From the NCBI RefSeq assembly GCF_051811025.1, contig NZ_JBPWQE010000001.1, positions 124,001-188,000 of the forward strand: 64,000 bases of DNA, given 5' to 3'. The notes beneath the pieces are model-generated. The model did no database searches, was not told the origin of the DNA, and saw only the letters and a list, made by a program, of their open reading frames with translations. This DNA is from Tardiphaga sp051811025 (GTDB lineage: Bacteria; Pseudomonadota; Alphaproteobacteria; Rhizobiales; Xanthobacteraceae). A program made the position numbers and the translations under genes. Shown piece by piece: positions 35,672 through 45,122 of this stretch; within the stretch, counting starts at the first letter, position 1, and every line of letters starts with the position of its first letter.

Positions 35672-36460
35672 CTAATTGTCCCCGACCACTTCGATCTGCC
35701 GCACCCCGAGCGCCTCGATCCGCGGCCCGCCGCGCCTCTCGATCCATCCCCGAACGCGAATATGTCGCCTTTCTAGGGACTTAAGCGTGATTCCGGCCGT
35801 CTCGAAGGCGGCCATCATGCGCCTTGAAACAGTCACCGCAAAGTCCTCAGTCCAGCGACGCCCGAAATTGACGTATGTCACCGTCCCGGCTTGGCGAACC
35901 GACAGAACCCGCCCCTCGACCACCCCGAAACGCCCCACATCGGCCAAGATATCGCCGGGACTTTCCGCGTTTTTTATGACGTTGGTTTGAGCCCAGATTC
36001 CGCGCTTCAGCCGGCGGGCCGAGCCTTCCGCAGCGGCAAGTTCCGCCGCGCAGGCTTTATCCGAGATCGTACCGGAGGCGAGGGCGGCACCCTGTGCCAG
36101 AAGCTGCGCCTGGAGCGAAGGCGCAGCGGGATCCACGAAGACAAAAGCCGGTTGTCGGCCGTAGCGATCCGGCATGTCGCTTTCGCCGTACAAGGTGACA
36201 TCACGGCCGGAGGCCAATGCGAAAAATTCGTTCGTCGACTTCGATGAGTCAGCGATCGGCTCGATGCCCGCCAGACGGATCACGTTGCCGTCGCTCAAAC
36301 GCAATGTTCTGACATCGATCACGTCGGTGACACGACCTTCGCCCTGCGCGGCGAACATGCAGGCGGCCGACGCAGATTGCGCACATGTTGAAATGCCGAT
36401 CACTGCCAGCAACAGCGTTGCGGCATGCGACGCGTCAAACTTTGCAGATGCGGCACGCAT
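35672..36460 (-). CDS. Secreted thermonuclease (SNase)-family protein
   Basis: A 262-residue exported protein. The signal peptide ends SAQSASA-like (GISTCAQSASAACMF). The staphylococcal-nuclease-like OB fold is readable as GRVTDVIDVRTLRLSDGNVI-R-LAGIEP, GRDVTLYGE, DRYGRQPAFVFV and LQAQLLAQGAA. A second beta-rich region follows (GVVEGRVLSVRQAGTVTYVNF). Several SNase catalytic positions are shifted or unclear, so nuclease activity is uncertain. The start at 36460 follows AAGGTGG. It lies head-to-tail with the M48 gene (32-base gap) and may be co-transcribed. Confidence 0.85.
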   Translation of the reverse strand: MRAASAKFDASHAATLLLAVIGISTCAQSASAACMFAAQGEGRVTDVIDVRTLRLSDGNVIRLAGIEPIADSSKSTNEFFALASGRDVTLYGESDMPDRYGRQPAFVFVDPAAPSLQAQLLAQGAALASGTISDKACAAELAAAEGSARRLKRGIWAQTNVIKNAESPGDILADVGRFGVVEGRVLSVRQAGTVTYVNFGRRWTEDFAVTVSRRMMAAFETAGITLKSLERRHIRVRGWIERRGGPRIEALGVRQIEVVGDN

Positions 36461-36656
36461 CACGCCACCTTGCGAGCTTCGGTCAACCTCTCGTCGATTA
36501 TAGCAAGCAATCCATTCCGCTTTACGGAAAACCTTGACGTCTTTGCAGCTATTCTTGGCAGCGCCGCCGCTTGCTGCTGTTGTTTCATTGCGGCATGATC
36601 GCGATAACAACAAACACCGCGCACAAACAACAACGGCGCGTTTGAGGGAGGGACTT

Positions 36657-37862
36657 TTGAAGAAGATCATTTCAGGTCTGCTGGCGTCAGCAATGGCATT
36701 CGCGGCCACTAGTGCCATGGCGCAGACCAAGCCGCTGAAGCTCGGCGCGATTCTCGATATGTCGGGCCTGTATGCCGATATCACCGGTGTCGGCAGCGAG
36801 ACCGCTGCGAAGATGGCTGCGGAAGATTTCGGCGGTGAAGTGCTGGGCCGCAAGATCGAGATCATTGCTGCCGACCATCTCAACAAGGCTGATCTGTCCG
36901 CCAACATCGCACGCGACATGCTCGACAATCAGGGTGTCGAGGCGATCATCGACGTTGCGGCATCGGCGACCGCGCTGGCTGCGAGCGAAATCGCGCGCGC
37001 GCGCAACAAGATCATCATCTTCAACGGCCCGGGCTCGATCCGCCTCAGCAACGAGGCCTGCGGCCCCTATACGGTGCATTATGTGTTCGACACTTACGCG
37101 CAAGCCAATGTGACCGGCCTCGCCACGGTGAAGAACGGCCTCGACACCTGGTTCTTCCTGTCGGCCGACTATGCATTTGGCGCGGACCTCGAGAAAGACA
37201 CCACGGCCGTCGTCACCAAGGCTGGCGGCAAGGTGCTGGGTTCGGTCAAACATCCGCTGAATACGTCGGACTTCTCGTCGTTCCTGCTGCAGGCGCAGAG
37301 CTCCAAAGCCAAGGTCGTCGGCCTCGCCAATGCCGGCGGTGACACCATCACCGCGATCAAGCAGGCGGCCGAATTCGGCCTGACCCGCAGCGGTGGCCAG
37401 AAGCTGTCGCCGCTGCTGGCCTTCATCTCCGACATCGACAGCGTCGGTCTTGATACTGCACAGGGTTTGATTCTGGCGGAAGCGTTCTACTGGGATCTCA
37501 ATGACGAGACGCGCGCTTTCACGAAGCGCTTCCAGGAGCGCACTAAGCGCGTACCGACCTCGGCCCAGGCCGGCGTCTATTCATCGGTTCTGCATTATCT
37601 GAAAGCGGTAAAGGGCGCCGGCACCACGGACTCGGCGCCAGTCATGAAGCTCATGAAGGAGACGCCGATCAACGACATGTTTGCCAAGAATGGTCGGATT
37701 CGCGAGGATGGCCGCATGGTGCATGACATGTACCTGTTCGAGGTGAAGAAGCCGTCGGAATCCAAAGGCCGCTGGGACGACTACAAGCTGCTCGCGACCG
37801 TTCCTGCGGAGCAGGCATTCCAGCCGCTGGAAGCCTCGCGCTGCCCGCTGGTGAAGAAGTAA
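36657..37862 (+). CDS. ABC transporter substrate-binding protein, branched-chain amino acid type (orphan)
   Basis: A periplasmic solute-binding protein of about 401 residues. The signal peptide is KKIISGLLASAMAFAATSAMA-Q. The Peripla_BP_6 (LivJ-like) fold follows: LKLGAILDMSGLYADITG, AEDFGGEVLGRKIEIIAADH, DTWFFLSADYAFG and VLGSVKHPLNTSDFSSFLL. The start is TTG at 36657 with an excellent SD (GGGAGGGA). No permease or ATPase genes adjoin it. It is followed by acyl-CoA catabolic genes, so it likely binds a carboxylic or aromatic acid for a permease encoded elsewhere. Confidence 0.92.
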   Translation: MKKIISGLLASAMAFAATSAMAQTKPLKLGAILDMSGLYADITGVGSETAAKMAAEDFGGEVLGRKIEIIAADHLNKADLSANIARDMLDNQGVEAIIDVAASATALAASEIARARNKIIIFNGPGSIRLSNEACGPYTVHYVFDTYAQANVTGLATVKNGLDTWFFLSADYAFGADLEKDTTAVVTKAGGKVLGSVKHPLNTSDFSSFLLQAQSSKAKVVGLANAGGDTITAIKQAAEFGLTRSGGQKLSPLLAFISDIDSVGLDTAQGLILAEAFYWDLNDETRAFTKRFQERTKRVPTSAQAGVYSSVLHYLKAVKGAGTTDSAPVMKLMKETPINDMFAKNGRIREDGRMVHDMYLFEVKKPSESKGRWDDYKLLATVPAEQAFQPLEASRCPLVKK

Positions 37863-37914
37863 TCGTCGGGGCCTGAAGCTTGCCGGACGATCAAGAACAA
37901 CAAGGAGCGCAATC

Positions 37915-38703
37915 ATGAGCGACATCGTCCTGCAGGACCTCGGTAGTGGTCTTCTGACTATCACCATGAATCGTCCGGATCGGCGCAATGCGCTCAATCC
38001 GGAGATGACACAGGGCCTGGTCGCAGCGGCCCGCCGCGCGCAGGAAGACCACGACGTCCGCGCCGTACTCATCAAGGGCGCGGGCGGCACCTTCTGCGTC
38101 GGTGGTGACGTCAAGTCGATGGCGGCTGGCCGCGCGCCGCTGCCGTTCGAGGCCAAGCGCGCCAACCTGCGCCGCGGCATGGAAGTGTCGCGGATTCTGC
38201 ACCAGATGGCGAAGCCGGTGGTGGCGCAGCTCGACGGCGCTGCCGCAGGCGCAGGCCTCTCCATTGCGCTGTCCTGCGATCTCCGCGTCGCTGCAAGCTC
38301 GGTGAAGATCACCACGGCCTTTGCCAAGGTCGGCTTCTCCGGCGATTATGGCGGCACCTATTTCCTGACCAAGATGCTCGGCAGCGCCAAGGCACGCGAA
38401 CTCTATCTGATGTCGCCGGTGCTCTCCGCACAGGAAGCGCTGGCACTGGGCATGGTGACCAAGGTGGTCGATGACGCCGAGGTGGAGAAGGCGGCGCACG
38501 ACCTCGCGATGTCACTCGCGCAGGGCCCGAGCATCACTTACGGCTACATCAAGACCAACATCAACAATGCCGAGACGATGACGCTCGAAGCTTGTTTCGA
38601 CGGCGAATCGATCCATCACACCCGCTGCAGCGATACCGAAGATCACAAGGAGGCCGCTAAAGCCTTCGTCGAGAAGCGCAAGCCGGTCTTCAAAGGGCAA
38701 TGA
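37915..38703 (+). CDS. Enoyl-CoA hydratase/isomerase family protein
   Basis: A 262-residue crotonase-fold enzyme. The oxyanion-hole motifs are GAGGTFCVGGDVKSMAAG and LDGAAAGAGLSIALSCDLRV. The C-terminal half, KVGFSGDYGGTYFLTKMLG, is in the usual position of the second catalytic Glu/Asp. It hydrates or isomerises enoyl-CoA esters in beta-oxidation-like pathways. AAGGAG precedes the ATG. Its stop overlaps the start of the VOC gene by 4 bases (ATGA), giving translational coupling. Confidence 0.93.
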   Translation: MSDIVLQDLGSGLLTITMNRPDRRNALNPEMTQGLVAAARRAQEDHDVRAVLIKGAGGTFCVGGDVKSMAAGRAPLPFEAKRANLRRGMEVSRILHQMAKPVVAQLDGAAAGAGLSIALSCDLRVAASSVKITTAFAKVGFSGDYGGTYFLTKMLGSAKARELYLMSPVLSAQEALALGMVTKVVDDAEVEKAAHDLAMSLAQGPSITYGYIKTNINNAETMTLEACFDGESIHHTRCSDTEDHKEAAKAFVEKRKPVFKGQ

Positions 38704-39467
38704 CCATGAGCCAGATGCGGTTGCGGCAAGTTTGTCTGGTCGCTCCGCATCTGGAGCCGGTGGCGAGTGATATCGCGGCCATTCTCGGCCTCGATGTCTG
38801 TTACCGCGATCCCCATGTCGGCAAATACGGGCTTGAAAACGCGCTGATGCCGGTCGATGTGACGCTGCTCGAAGTGGTCGCGCCGACGCAGCCGGGCACG
38901 GCGGCTGGGCGCTTCTTGGAGAAGTCCGGTGGCCGCGGCGGTTATATGGTGATCCTGTCCTGCGAGGATCCCGACGAGCGCGGGCGTTTTGCCGCCAGCA
39001 TCGGCGTGCGCACCGCCAATGTGATCGATCATCCGCCCTATCACGGCGTGCAATTGCATCCACGCGATTGCCGGGCTGCTTTTATCGAATTCAATCACAC
39101 CAAAGACAGCGACGACGATTTCGGGCCGTATCCGCCAGCCGGTCCGGATTGGCAGGAAGCGATCCGCCACGACATCACGCGAGCGCTCATCGAGGTCGAA
39201 CTGCAGAGCCCGGACCATTACGATCTGGCGCAGCACTGGAGTAATATCATCGGCGTGCCGCTGACCTCGGCCCGCAACGACGATCCGCAGATCGCGTTCA
39301 CGAACGGCTGTTTGCGCTTCGCCAAGGGAAAGACCGAGGCAATGACCGGGCTCACCTTTCGCGTCAACGACGTCGCGCAGGTGCTCGGCAGTGCACGGGC
39401 GCGCGGCTGTCCTTGCGCCGAGGATGCATTTCTGCTGGCCGGGGTCACGTTTCGCGTCGTTGCGTGA
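38700..39467 (+). CDS. VOC (glyoxalase/dioxygenase superfamily) protein
   Basis: A 255-residue protein of vicinal-oxygen-chelate type: an N-terminal half with LRQVCLVAPHLEPVASDIAA and VTLLEVVAP, and a C-terminal half with ELQSPDHYDLAQHWSNIIGV. It resembles the glyoxalase-like domain proteins found in acyl-CoA catabolic clusters. Metal ligands cannot be assigned with confidence. It overlaps the upstream hydratase gene by 4 bases, so both are made together. Its reaction (epimerase, lyase or dioxygenase) is unknown. Confidence 0.83.
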   Translation: MTMSQMRLRQVCLVAPHLEPVASDIAAILGLDVCYRDPHVGKYGLENALMPVDVTLLEVVAPTQPGTAAGRFLEKSGGRGGYMVILSCEDPDERGRFAASIGVRTANVIDHPPYHGVQLHPRDCRAAFIEFNHTKDSDDDFGPYPPAGPDWQEAIRHDITRALIEVELQSPDHYDLAQHWSNIIGVPLTSARNDDPQIAFTNGCLRFAKGKTEAMTGLTFRVNDVAQVLGSARARGCPCAEDAFLLAGVTFRVVA

Positions 39468-39576
39468 TCGCGGCAATCGCCGCACGATCAGTTCCTGTTT
39501 GACGCGTTTTCTTCGCGCGAACCGGTATCCACTTCGCTCGAAAACGCTATGGCTATAACAATAAACGAGAAACGCC

Positions 39577-41703
39577 ATGACTGTGACACGTCCACATCCG
39601 CTGGACTCGTTCTTCAATCCATCCAGCATCGCCATTATCGGCGCCTCCCGCGATGTCACGAAGATTCCGGGCCTGCTTCTCTCCTTTCTGCGCAAAAACC
39701 AGTTCTCCGGCGCGATATATCCGGTCAATCCGAACTATCCGGATATCGATGGGCTCGCGTGCTATCCGACCATCGAAGCCATCGGGCAGCCGATCGACCT
39801 CGCCATTGTGATCATTCCTGCGCGCGTCGTGCTCGGCGCGCTTGAGGACTGCGCGAAACTCGGCGTCAGGCATGCAATCATCATTTCCTCCGGCTTTGCA
39901 GAAGAAGGCGGCGATTCCATCGTCATGCAGGATGCCATTGCGGCGCTGGCCAAGCGCACGGGGATGCGGATCTCTGGACCGAATGCGGAGGGGTACTACA
40001 ACCAGATTGCCGGCATTGCCGCTACCTTCAGCCCGACCGTCGATGTAAGGCCGGATCAGCTGCCGCTGGTCGCTACCACGAAGCGGATCGGTATCGTCGC
40101 CCAATCCGGCGGCATCGGCTTTGCGATCTATAACCGCGCCAAGTCGCTCGGCATTGCCCTGAGCACCGTGATCTCGACCGGCAACGAGTCCGATCTCGGT
40201 GCCGGCGAATTCTTCGACTACATGGTACAGGATCCGGCAACCGACGTGATCCTGCTGTTCATCGAGGGCATTCGCGACGTCGATAAATTTCTAGCCGCGG
40301 CTCGCAAGGCGGCGGAGCTCGGCAAACCCGTCATCGTTGTAAAGGTCGGCCGCTCCGGTGCCGGCGAGCGCGCAGCAGCCTCGCATACCGCCAGCATGGC
40401 GGGCTGGACGGCAGCCTATGATGCGGTGTTCGCGCGCCACGGCTTCATCGTCTCCAACGATCTCGACGAAGCGGTGACCATCGCCGCCGTACTGACCACG
40501 TCGCCGCTGCCGAAGGGCGATCGCGTCGCCGTCGTCACCGTCTCAGGCGGCGCAGGTATCTGGGGCGCTGATGCCGTGTCGGCGCAGGGGCTGCAGGTGC
40601 CCGAATTGTCGGACGGCGTTCAGGCGACGATTCGCGGGTTGATCCCGTCCTACGGGTCGCCGTGCAATCCGATCGATATCACGGCCCAGGCGGTGCACAG
40701 CGGCGGGCTGCAAAAGACCATTGAATTGCTCGACAGGTCTGACGAGGTCGATGCAATCCTGGTGGTCATCTCGCTGTCGAGCGAGACGCGGATGCCGTTC
40801 AAGACGCCGGAGCTGAAGCCAGTCATTGCTGCGCAGAACAAACCGATCGTGTTCTGGTCTTATACGCTACCGTCGAACTTCGCGCGCACCGGTCTCGCCG
40901 AATCCGGCGTGGTGGTGTTATCCGGGCTGACTCATGTGAGTGTCGCACTGCGGCGGCTGGTCGATCACGCTAGGTTCAGACTGGCAGACCCGGTCGCAAC
41001 AGCCATTGTTGCGCCGAACGATTTAGTTGAGCATCTGACCGCGCCGACGCTTTCCGAGTATGACAGCAAGACGCTGTTGCAGATTGCCGGTGTTGCGCTG
41101 CCAGGCGAGGTTTTTGTCACCGACAGATCGACGCTAGATGCAGCGATTGCCAAGATAGGCTTCCCGTTGGTGATGAAAATCCAGTCGCGCGACATTCCGC
41201 ACAAGAGCGAGGTTGGCGGCGTCAGGGTCAACATCGTTACGAAGAATGAAGCCGCAGCGACCTATGATGCGCTGACCGCCAGCGCCCGGCAGCACCGACC
41301 GCAGGCCGCGCTGCAAGGCGTGCTCGTTTCGCCGATGGCCAGGAAGGGTGTCGAAATCATCGTCGGCACGCTGCTGGACGAGACCTTCGGGCCGATGGTG
41401 ATGGTCGGCCTTGGCGGAGTGACGGCAGAATTGTTCAAGGACGTGGTCTATCGCCCGGCGCCGGTCAGCGCTGATGAGGCCGCCTCCATGCTGGGCGAAC
41501 TCAAGGCCGCGCCATTGCTGAATGGCTTCCGCGGAGCACCGAAGGCCGACGTGGGCGCGGCAGCGGAGTTGATCGCGCAGATCTCGCAGCTTGCGGCGCA
41601 GCTGCAGAGTGATGTGGCGGAGATCGAGCTCAACCCGGTTCTGGTCCATCCGGTGGGCGAGGGCGTCACCATCGTCGATGCGCTGGTGGTGCGGACAGCC
41701 TAG
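39577..41703 (+). CDS. NDP-forming acyl-CoA synthetase (acetate-CoA ligase family)
   Basis: 708 residues, fused alpha and beta parts. An N-terminal CoA-binding Rossmann domain (PSSIAIIGASRDVTKIPG) is followed by a succinyl-CoA ligase-like domain with the phospho-His motif AASHTASMAGW near residue 270, then a C-terminal ATP-grasp_5 domain (GFPLVMKIQSRDIPHKSEVG, and GTLLDETFGPMVMVGLGG). It makes an acyl-CoA from a free acid, phosphate and nucleotide, or the reverse. There is no acetyltransferase domain, unlike Pat proteins. As the only CoA-activating enzyme in the cluster it probably starts the pathway whose hydratases and dehydrogenases surround it. Confidence 0.93.
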   Translation: MTVTRPHPLDSFFNPSSIAIIGASRDVTKIPGLLLSFLRKNQFSGAIYPVNPNYPDIDGLACYPTIEAIGQPIDLAIVIIPARVVLGALEDCAKLGVRHAIIISSGFAEEGGDSIVMQDAIAALAKRTGMRISGPNAEGYYNQIAGIAATFSPTVDVRPDQLPLVATTKRIGIVAQSGGIGFAIYNRAKSLGIALSTVISTGNESDLGAGEFFDYMVQDPATDVILLFIEGIRDVDKFLAAARKAAELGKPVIVVKVGRSGAGERAAASHTASMAGWTAAYDAVFARHGFIVSNDLDEAVTIAAVLTTSPLPKGDRVAVVTVSGGAGIWGADAVSAQGLQVPELSDGVQATIRGLIPSYGSPCNPIDITAQAVHSGGLQKTIELLDRSDEVDAILVVISLSSETRMPFKTPELKPVIAAQNKPIVFWSYTLPSNFARTGLAESGVVVLSGLTHVSVALRRLVDHARFRLADPVATAIVAPNDLVEHLTAPTLSEYDSKTLLQIAGVALPGEVFVTDRSTLDAAIAKIGFPLVMKIQSRDIPHKSEVGGVRVNIVTKNEAAATYDALTASARQHRPQAALQGVLVSPMARKGVEIIVGTLLDETFGPMVMVGLGGVTAELFKDVVYRPAPVSADEAASMLGELKAAPLLNGFRGAPKADVGAAAELIAQISQLAAQLQSDVAEIELNPVLVHPVGEGVTIVDALVVRTA

Positions 41704-41720
41704 ATTGCCCATCACATAAA

Positions 41721-41744
41721 AATGGCCGGGCGAACCCGGCCATT
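41721..41744. terminator. Hairpin between convergent acyl-CoA genes
   Basis: A stem AATGGCCGGG / CCCGGCCATT with a CGAA loop, followed by TTTCC. It lies between convergent stops at 41703 and 41781 and probably works in both directions, although the T-run is short. Confidence 0.7.
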
Positions 41745-41780
41745 TCCAAGTGAGGTTTGAAAGACAAACCCGACGGGGAC

Positions 41781-42587
41781 TTATCGCCCCTTGAAATTCG
41801 GCATCCGGCGCTCGGCAGTCGCCGCAACGCCTTCCTTGAAGTCTTCAGTGGCACGCAGCCGTGTCTGCTCAGCCAGTTCGTGCTCTGTCGCCTTGGCCAC
41901 GCGGTCAGCGAGGCCGTTGCGCATGGTGGCACGGGTCGAGAGCAGGCCAAGCGGCGAGCATTCAGCGATTTCTTCCGCAAGCTTGATGGCGGCGTCGCGG
42001 ACCTCGGCCTGCGGCACCAGCACATTGGCGAGACCCATCTTCAGCGCTTCCTCGCCGCCGACGCGGCGCGACGTGTAGAACATCAACTCCGCATTGTTCT
42101 TGCCGACCACTTCGGTGAGCGCGACCGTCAGGCCGAAGCCGGGATGGAAGCCGAGCTTGGTGAAATTGGCTGCGAAGCGGGCTTCCGGGCAGGTGACGCG
42201 AAAATCGGCCGACACGGCAAGGCCGAGCCCGCCGCCGATAGCTGCGCCATGAACGGCGGCGACGATGGGCTTCTTGGCGCGGAAGATGCGGACGGCTTCC
42301 ATATAGAGATGGCCGATGGAACCGAGATTGTCAGCGGGGTCGCCGCTTTTGGCGGCTGCCTCGGTTTCCTTGCGGTTTGGATCGCTGAAATCGGCGCCGG
42401 CGCAGAACGCCTTGCCCTGCGCGCACAGAACCGTCGCGCGGATTTCGGGATTGGCATCGATCTCGTCCAGCGCGTTGGCGATCTGCTGGATCAGCAAGAT
42501 GTCGAAGAAGTTCAGTGGCGGCTTGCGGATCTCGATGATCGCAATGTGGCCGCGGGTCTCGACGCCGATGTCTTTGTAGGTGGTCAT
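41781..42587 (-). CDS. Enoyl-CoA hydratase/isomerase family protein
   Basis: A 268-residue crotonase-fold protein, the second in the cluster and clearly not a recent copy of the first. Motifs are AQGKAFCAGADFSD and VHGAAIGGGLGLAVSADFRV (both oxyanion regions), then TKLGFHPGFGLTVALTEVVG. It is co-oriented with the two acyl-CoA dehydrogenase genes upstream, 25 bases from the first, so the three form an operon transcribed leftward. Confidence 0.93.
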   Translation of the reverse strand: MTTYKDIGVETRGHIAIIEIRKPPLNFFDILLIQQIANALDEIDANPEIRATVLCAQGKAFCAGADFSDPNRKETEAAAKSGDPADNLGSIGHLYMEAVRIFRAKKPIVAAVHGAAIGGGLGLAVSADFRVTCPEARFAANFTKLGFHPGFGLTVALTEVVGKNNAELMFYTSRRVGGEEALKMGLANVLVPQAEVRDAAIKLAEEIAECSPLGLLSTRATMRNGLADRVAKATEHELAEQTRLRATEDFKEGVAATAERRMPNFKGR

Positions 42588-42612
42588 GAGAGCTCTCTAT
42601 TGAATGGATGGA

Positions 42613-43773
42613 TCAGCGTAGACCAAGTCCGCGCGCGATGATGCCGCGCAGGACTTCGGTGGTGCCGCCCTGAATGGTCAATTTTGGCGCTGTCTTGATC
42701 GCGAAGCCCAGCATCTCGTCCAGCGTGGCGTGATTGGACGCGCTGTCGTCGACGAAAGCCGCGAGTTCGCGCACGCGATGGGGCAGCTGCTGCTCCCAGA
42801 TCGTGCCGATATCCTTGACGATAGACGCTTCCACCACCGGCTCCTTGCCGGCCTGCAGCATGCCGGCCACCGACACCGACATGCGTCGCATCGTGTGCAG
42901 TTGCGCGACGAGGCGGCCGATGCCTTCGGCGCTGCGGGTGTCCGGCTTCGGTCCGACAGCGCGGACGAGCTCGGTCAGCACGTAGTAGGTCTCAAGGAAG
43001 CGTTCGGGGCCGGATCGCTCGTAAGCGAGTTCTGAGGTGGCCTGTTTCCAGGCGCTGTCGATTTCGCCCAGCATATGGTCATCCGGCACGAAGTGATCGG
43101 TGAAGACAACTTCGTTGAATTCATACTGGCCGGTGATCTGCGCGATCGGGTTCACCGTGATGCCCGGCTTCTTCATATTGACCAGAAACTGCGTCAATCC
43201 GTGGCGGCGATTTTCCTTGGTCGGGGCCGATGTGCGGAAGATCGCGATCATGTAGTCGGCCATATGCGCCGAGGTCGTCCAGATCTTGCTGCCATTGATC
43301 AGCCAGCCGCCGTCGGTCTTGGTGGCCTTGGTCTTGGCGGCAAACAGATCGGAACCAGAATTCGGCTCGCTCATGCCGATGGAGAAACAGACTTCGCCGC
43401 GGCAGATGCGCGGCAGGATGTCCATCTTGATGTGCTCGGGCGCATATTTCAGCAGCACCGGGCCGCTCTGGCGGTCGGCGACAAAAAAACGGCGCACCGG
43501 CGCGTTGGCCACGCGCATCTCCTCGGTAACAACGTAACGTTCGAGGAATGAGCGCTCGTGGCCGCCATATTTCTTGGGCCAGGTCATGCCGAGCCAGCCG
43601 CGTTCGCCGACGCGGCGGGAAAATTCGGGGTTGTCGCTATCCTCGCGCTGGGGCTTGTGCGGATCGAAGGTGCCAGCGGCAATTTCCTCGGCGAGGAACG
43701 CGCGGACTTCCTTGCGCAACTGCTCGCATTCGGGCGGCAAGCGGATCGGATCGAAACGAAGGGCTGCAGTCAT
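42613..43773 (-). CDS. Acyl-CoA dehydrogenase
   Basis: A 386-residue flavoprotein. N-terminal helical domain with FLAEEIAAGTFDPH and GWLGMTWPKKYGGHERSFLE. Middle FAD-binding beta domain with CFSIGMSEPNSGSDLFAAKT and WLINGSKIWTTSAHMADYMI. C-terminal domain ends GGTTEVLRGIIARGLGL, the usual place of the family's terminal motif. It oxidises an acyl-CoA at C2-C3, passing electrons to ETF. It is paired with a shorter dehydrogenase-like partner immediately upstream, as in the heteromeric FadE pairs used on steroid or aromatic side chains. Confidence 0.95.
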   Translation of the reverse strand: MTAALRFDPIRLPPECEQLRKEVRAFLAEEIAAGTFDPHKPQREDSDNPEFSRRVGERGWLGMTWPKKYGGHERSFLERYVVTEEMRVANAPVRRFFVADRQSGPVLLKYAPEHIKMDILPRICRGEVCFSIGMSEPNSGSDLFAAKTKATKTDGGWLINGSKIWTTSAHMADYMIAIFRTSAPTKENRRHGLTQFLVNMKKPGITVNPIAQITGQYEFNEVVFTDHFVPDDHMLGEIDSAWKQATSELAYERSGPERFLETYYVLTELVRAVGPKPDTRSAEGIGRLVAQLHTMRRMSVSVAGMLQAGKEPVVEASIVKDIGTIWEQQLPHRVRELAAFVDDSASNHATLDEMLGFAIKTAPKLTIQGGTTEVLRGIIARGLGLR

Positions 43774-43800
43774 GTGAAAGATCTCGTTTCCTGTATTCGA

Positions 43801-44865
43801 TCAGCGCGAAGCGACCAGAGGCCACAGCTCGTCGGCACCGCGCGCGGCGACCAGTTTGCCGAGTTCGACCGCCCAGTAGCTCTCGCTGCCGAAATCATCG
43901 CGCCATGCCAATGCGCGTAGCGTGTAGCGATGCAGGATGTGTTCCTGCGTGAAGCCGATGGCACCAAGAACCTGATGCGCGATGGCGGCGCCCTTTTCGG
44001 CTGCCTCGGAGCAACGGATCTTTGCAGCGGCGGCCTCGAGGAAGAGCGCATCGTTGAGGGGGGCGCCGCTGGAGAAGGCGTCGGCCGCGGAGCTGGCAGC
44101 GGCGAGGGCCGCGGAGGTCTCGCCCGCGAGCTTCGCCAGATTGTGCTGGACCGCCTGGAATTTCGAGATCTTTTTCTCGAACGCCACGCGCTCGCCGGAA
44201 TAGTTCACGCCGATGCCGAGCATGGTTTCCAGTGCACCGGCAATTTGCTGGCTGCGCACGAGTGCGCCCATCAGCAACAGCGCGTTCTGATCGAAGCCCG
44301 ATGGTGCAGATTGAAGGGTGACCGGCTTCACAATGTCGAAATGCACTGTGTCGGAGGGGTCATCGGCCAGACCGAGCCCAGCTTCAATACGGCAGGCGCT
44401 GGCGTCCACCAACGCAATAGAGGCGCCGCCGATGCCGGAGGCGACGACGGCGATGTGTTTCGCATCCTTCGCGAACGGCACGCCGCGTGCGCGACCGGTG
44501 ATTGTACCATCCGCGTTGAGCGTGAGGCGATCGCGCGGGCTTGCCGGCGCGACGGTCATCATGCCTTCGGGCGATTTGATCTGGGCTTGTGCGAGCAGCC
44601 AGCCCGCCAGCATGGTCTCGGCGAGCGGCACCGCAACGCCGGCGCGGCCGGCGACGCTGAGGACGCTGAAACCTTCGGCCATGCTGGTGCCGGAGCCGTC
44701 GCATTCTTCCGGCACCCATGACAGCGGGAGGCCGGCGTCGGTCAGCGCCTGCCATAGCGGCGCTTTCCAGCTGCCGGTCTTGTCGTGATTGATGGTCTGT
44801 GCGTCAGCGAGATCGGCGAAAATACGTTCCGCGGTTTCCGCAACGATATTGTCTGCGTCCGTCAA
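43801..44865 (-). CDS. Acyl-CoA dehydrogenase family protein, shorter partner subunit
   Basis: A 354-residue acyl-CoA dehydrogenase homologue. N-terminal DAGLPLSWVPEECDGSGTSM, a shortened middle domain, and a C-terminal helical domain with VNYSGERVAFEKKISKFQAV and AHQVLGAIGFTQEHILHRYT. The beta domain is less conserved than in its neighbour, typical of the second subunit in alpha2beta2 ACAD pairs. The start is TTG at 44865 with GGAACGCC before it. It is separated from the larger dehydrogenase by 27 bases. Confidence 0.92.
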   Translation of the reverse strand: MTDADNIVAETAERIFADLADAQTINHDKTGSWKAPLWQALTDAGLPLSWVPEECDGSGTSMAEGFSVLSVAGRAGVAVPLAETMLAGWLLAQAQIKSPEGMMTVAPASPRDRLTLNADGTITGRARGVPFAKDAKHIAVVASGIGGASIALVDASACRIEAGLGLADDPSDTVHFDIVKPVTLQSAPSGFDQNALLLMGALVRSQQIAGALETMLGIGVNYSGERVAFEKKISKFQAVQHNLAKLAGETSAALAAASSAADAFSSGAPLNDALFLEAAAAKIRCSEAAEKGAAIAHQVLGAIGFTQEHILHRYTLRALAWRDDFGSESYWAVELGKLVAARGADELWPLVASR

Positions 44866-45122
44866 GGCGTTCCTCGTGTGCTAACGCATCTCATTCGGCA
44901 GGAAATGCCGGGCATGGGCGCTGCCACTTTTCTTCCATTCATGATGCGGAAAAGGCGGAGGGAAGACAAGCGGGCTGGCCGCAGAGGGGCCTGCGGTGGC
45001 GGCATGATGTGTTGGTGCAGCGCAATTTAATTCCGCAAAGCGAACTTGTGCCGCGTTGTATACCAGCGCGATCGCATTATGGTAGATCGCATCAGCGTTA
45101 GAACAAAGCAGAGGAAATGCAG

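Noticed and set aside
36461..36928. N-terminal extension of the thermonuclease-family protein by ~156 residues
   Set aside because: The extension is antisense to the start of the solute-binding protein gene. The ATG at 36460 has an SD and a proper signal peptide.
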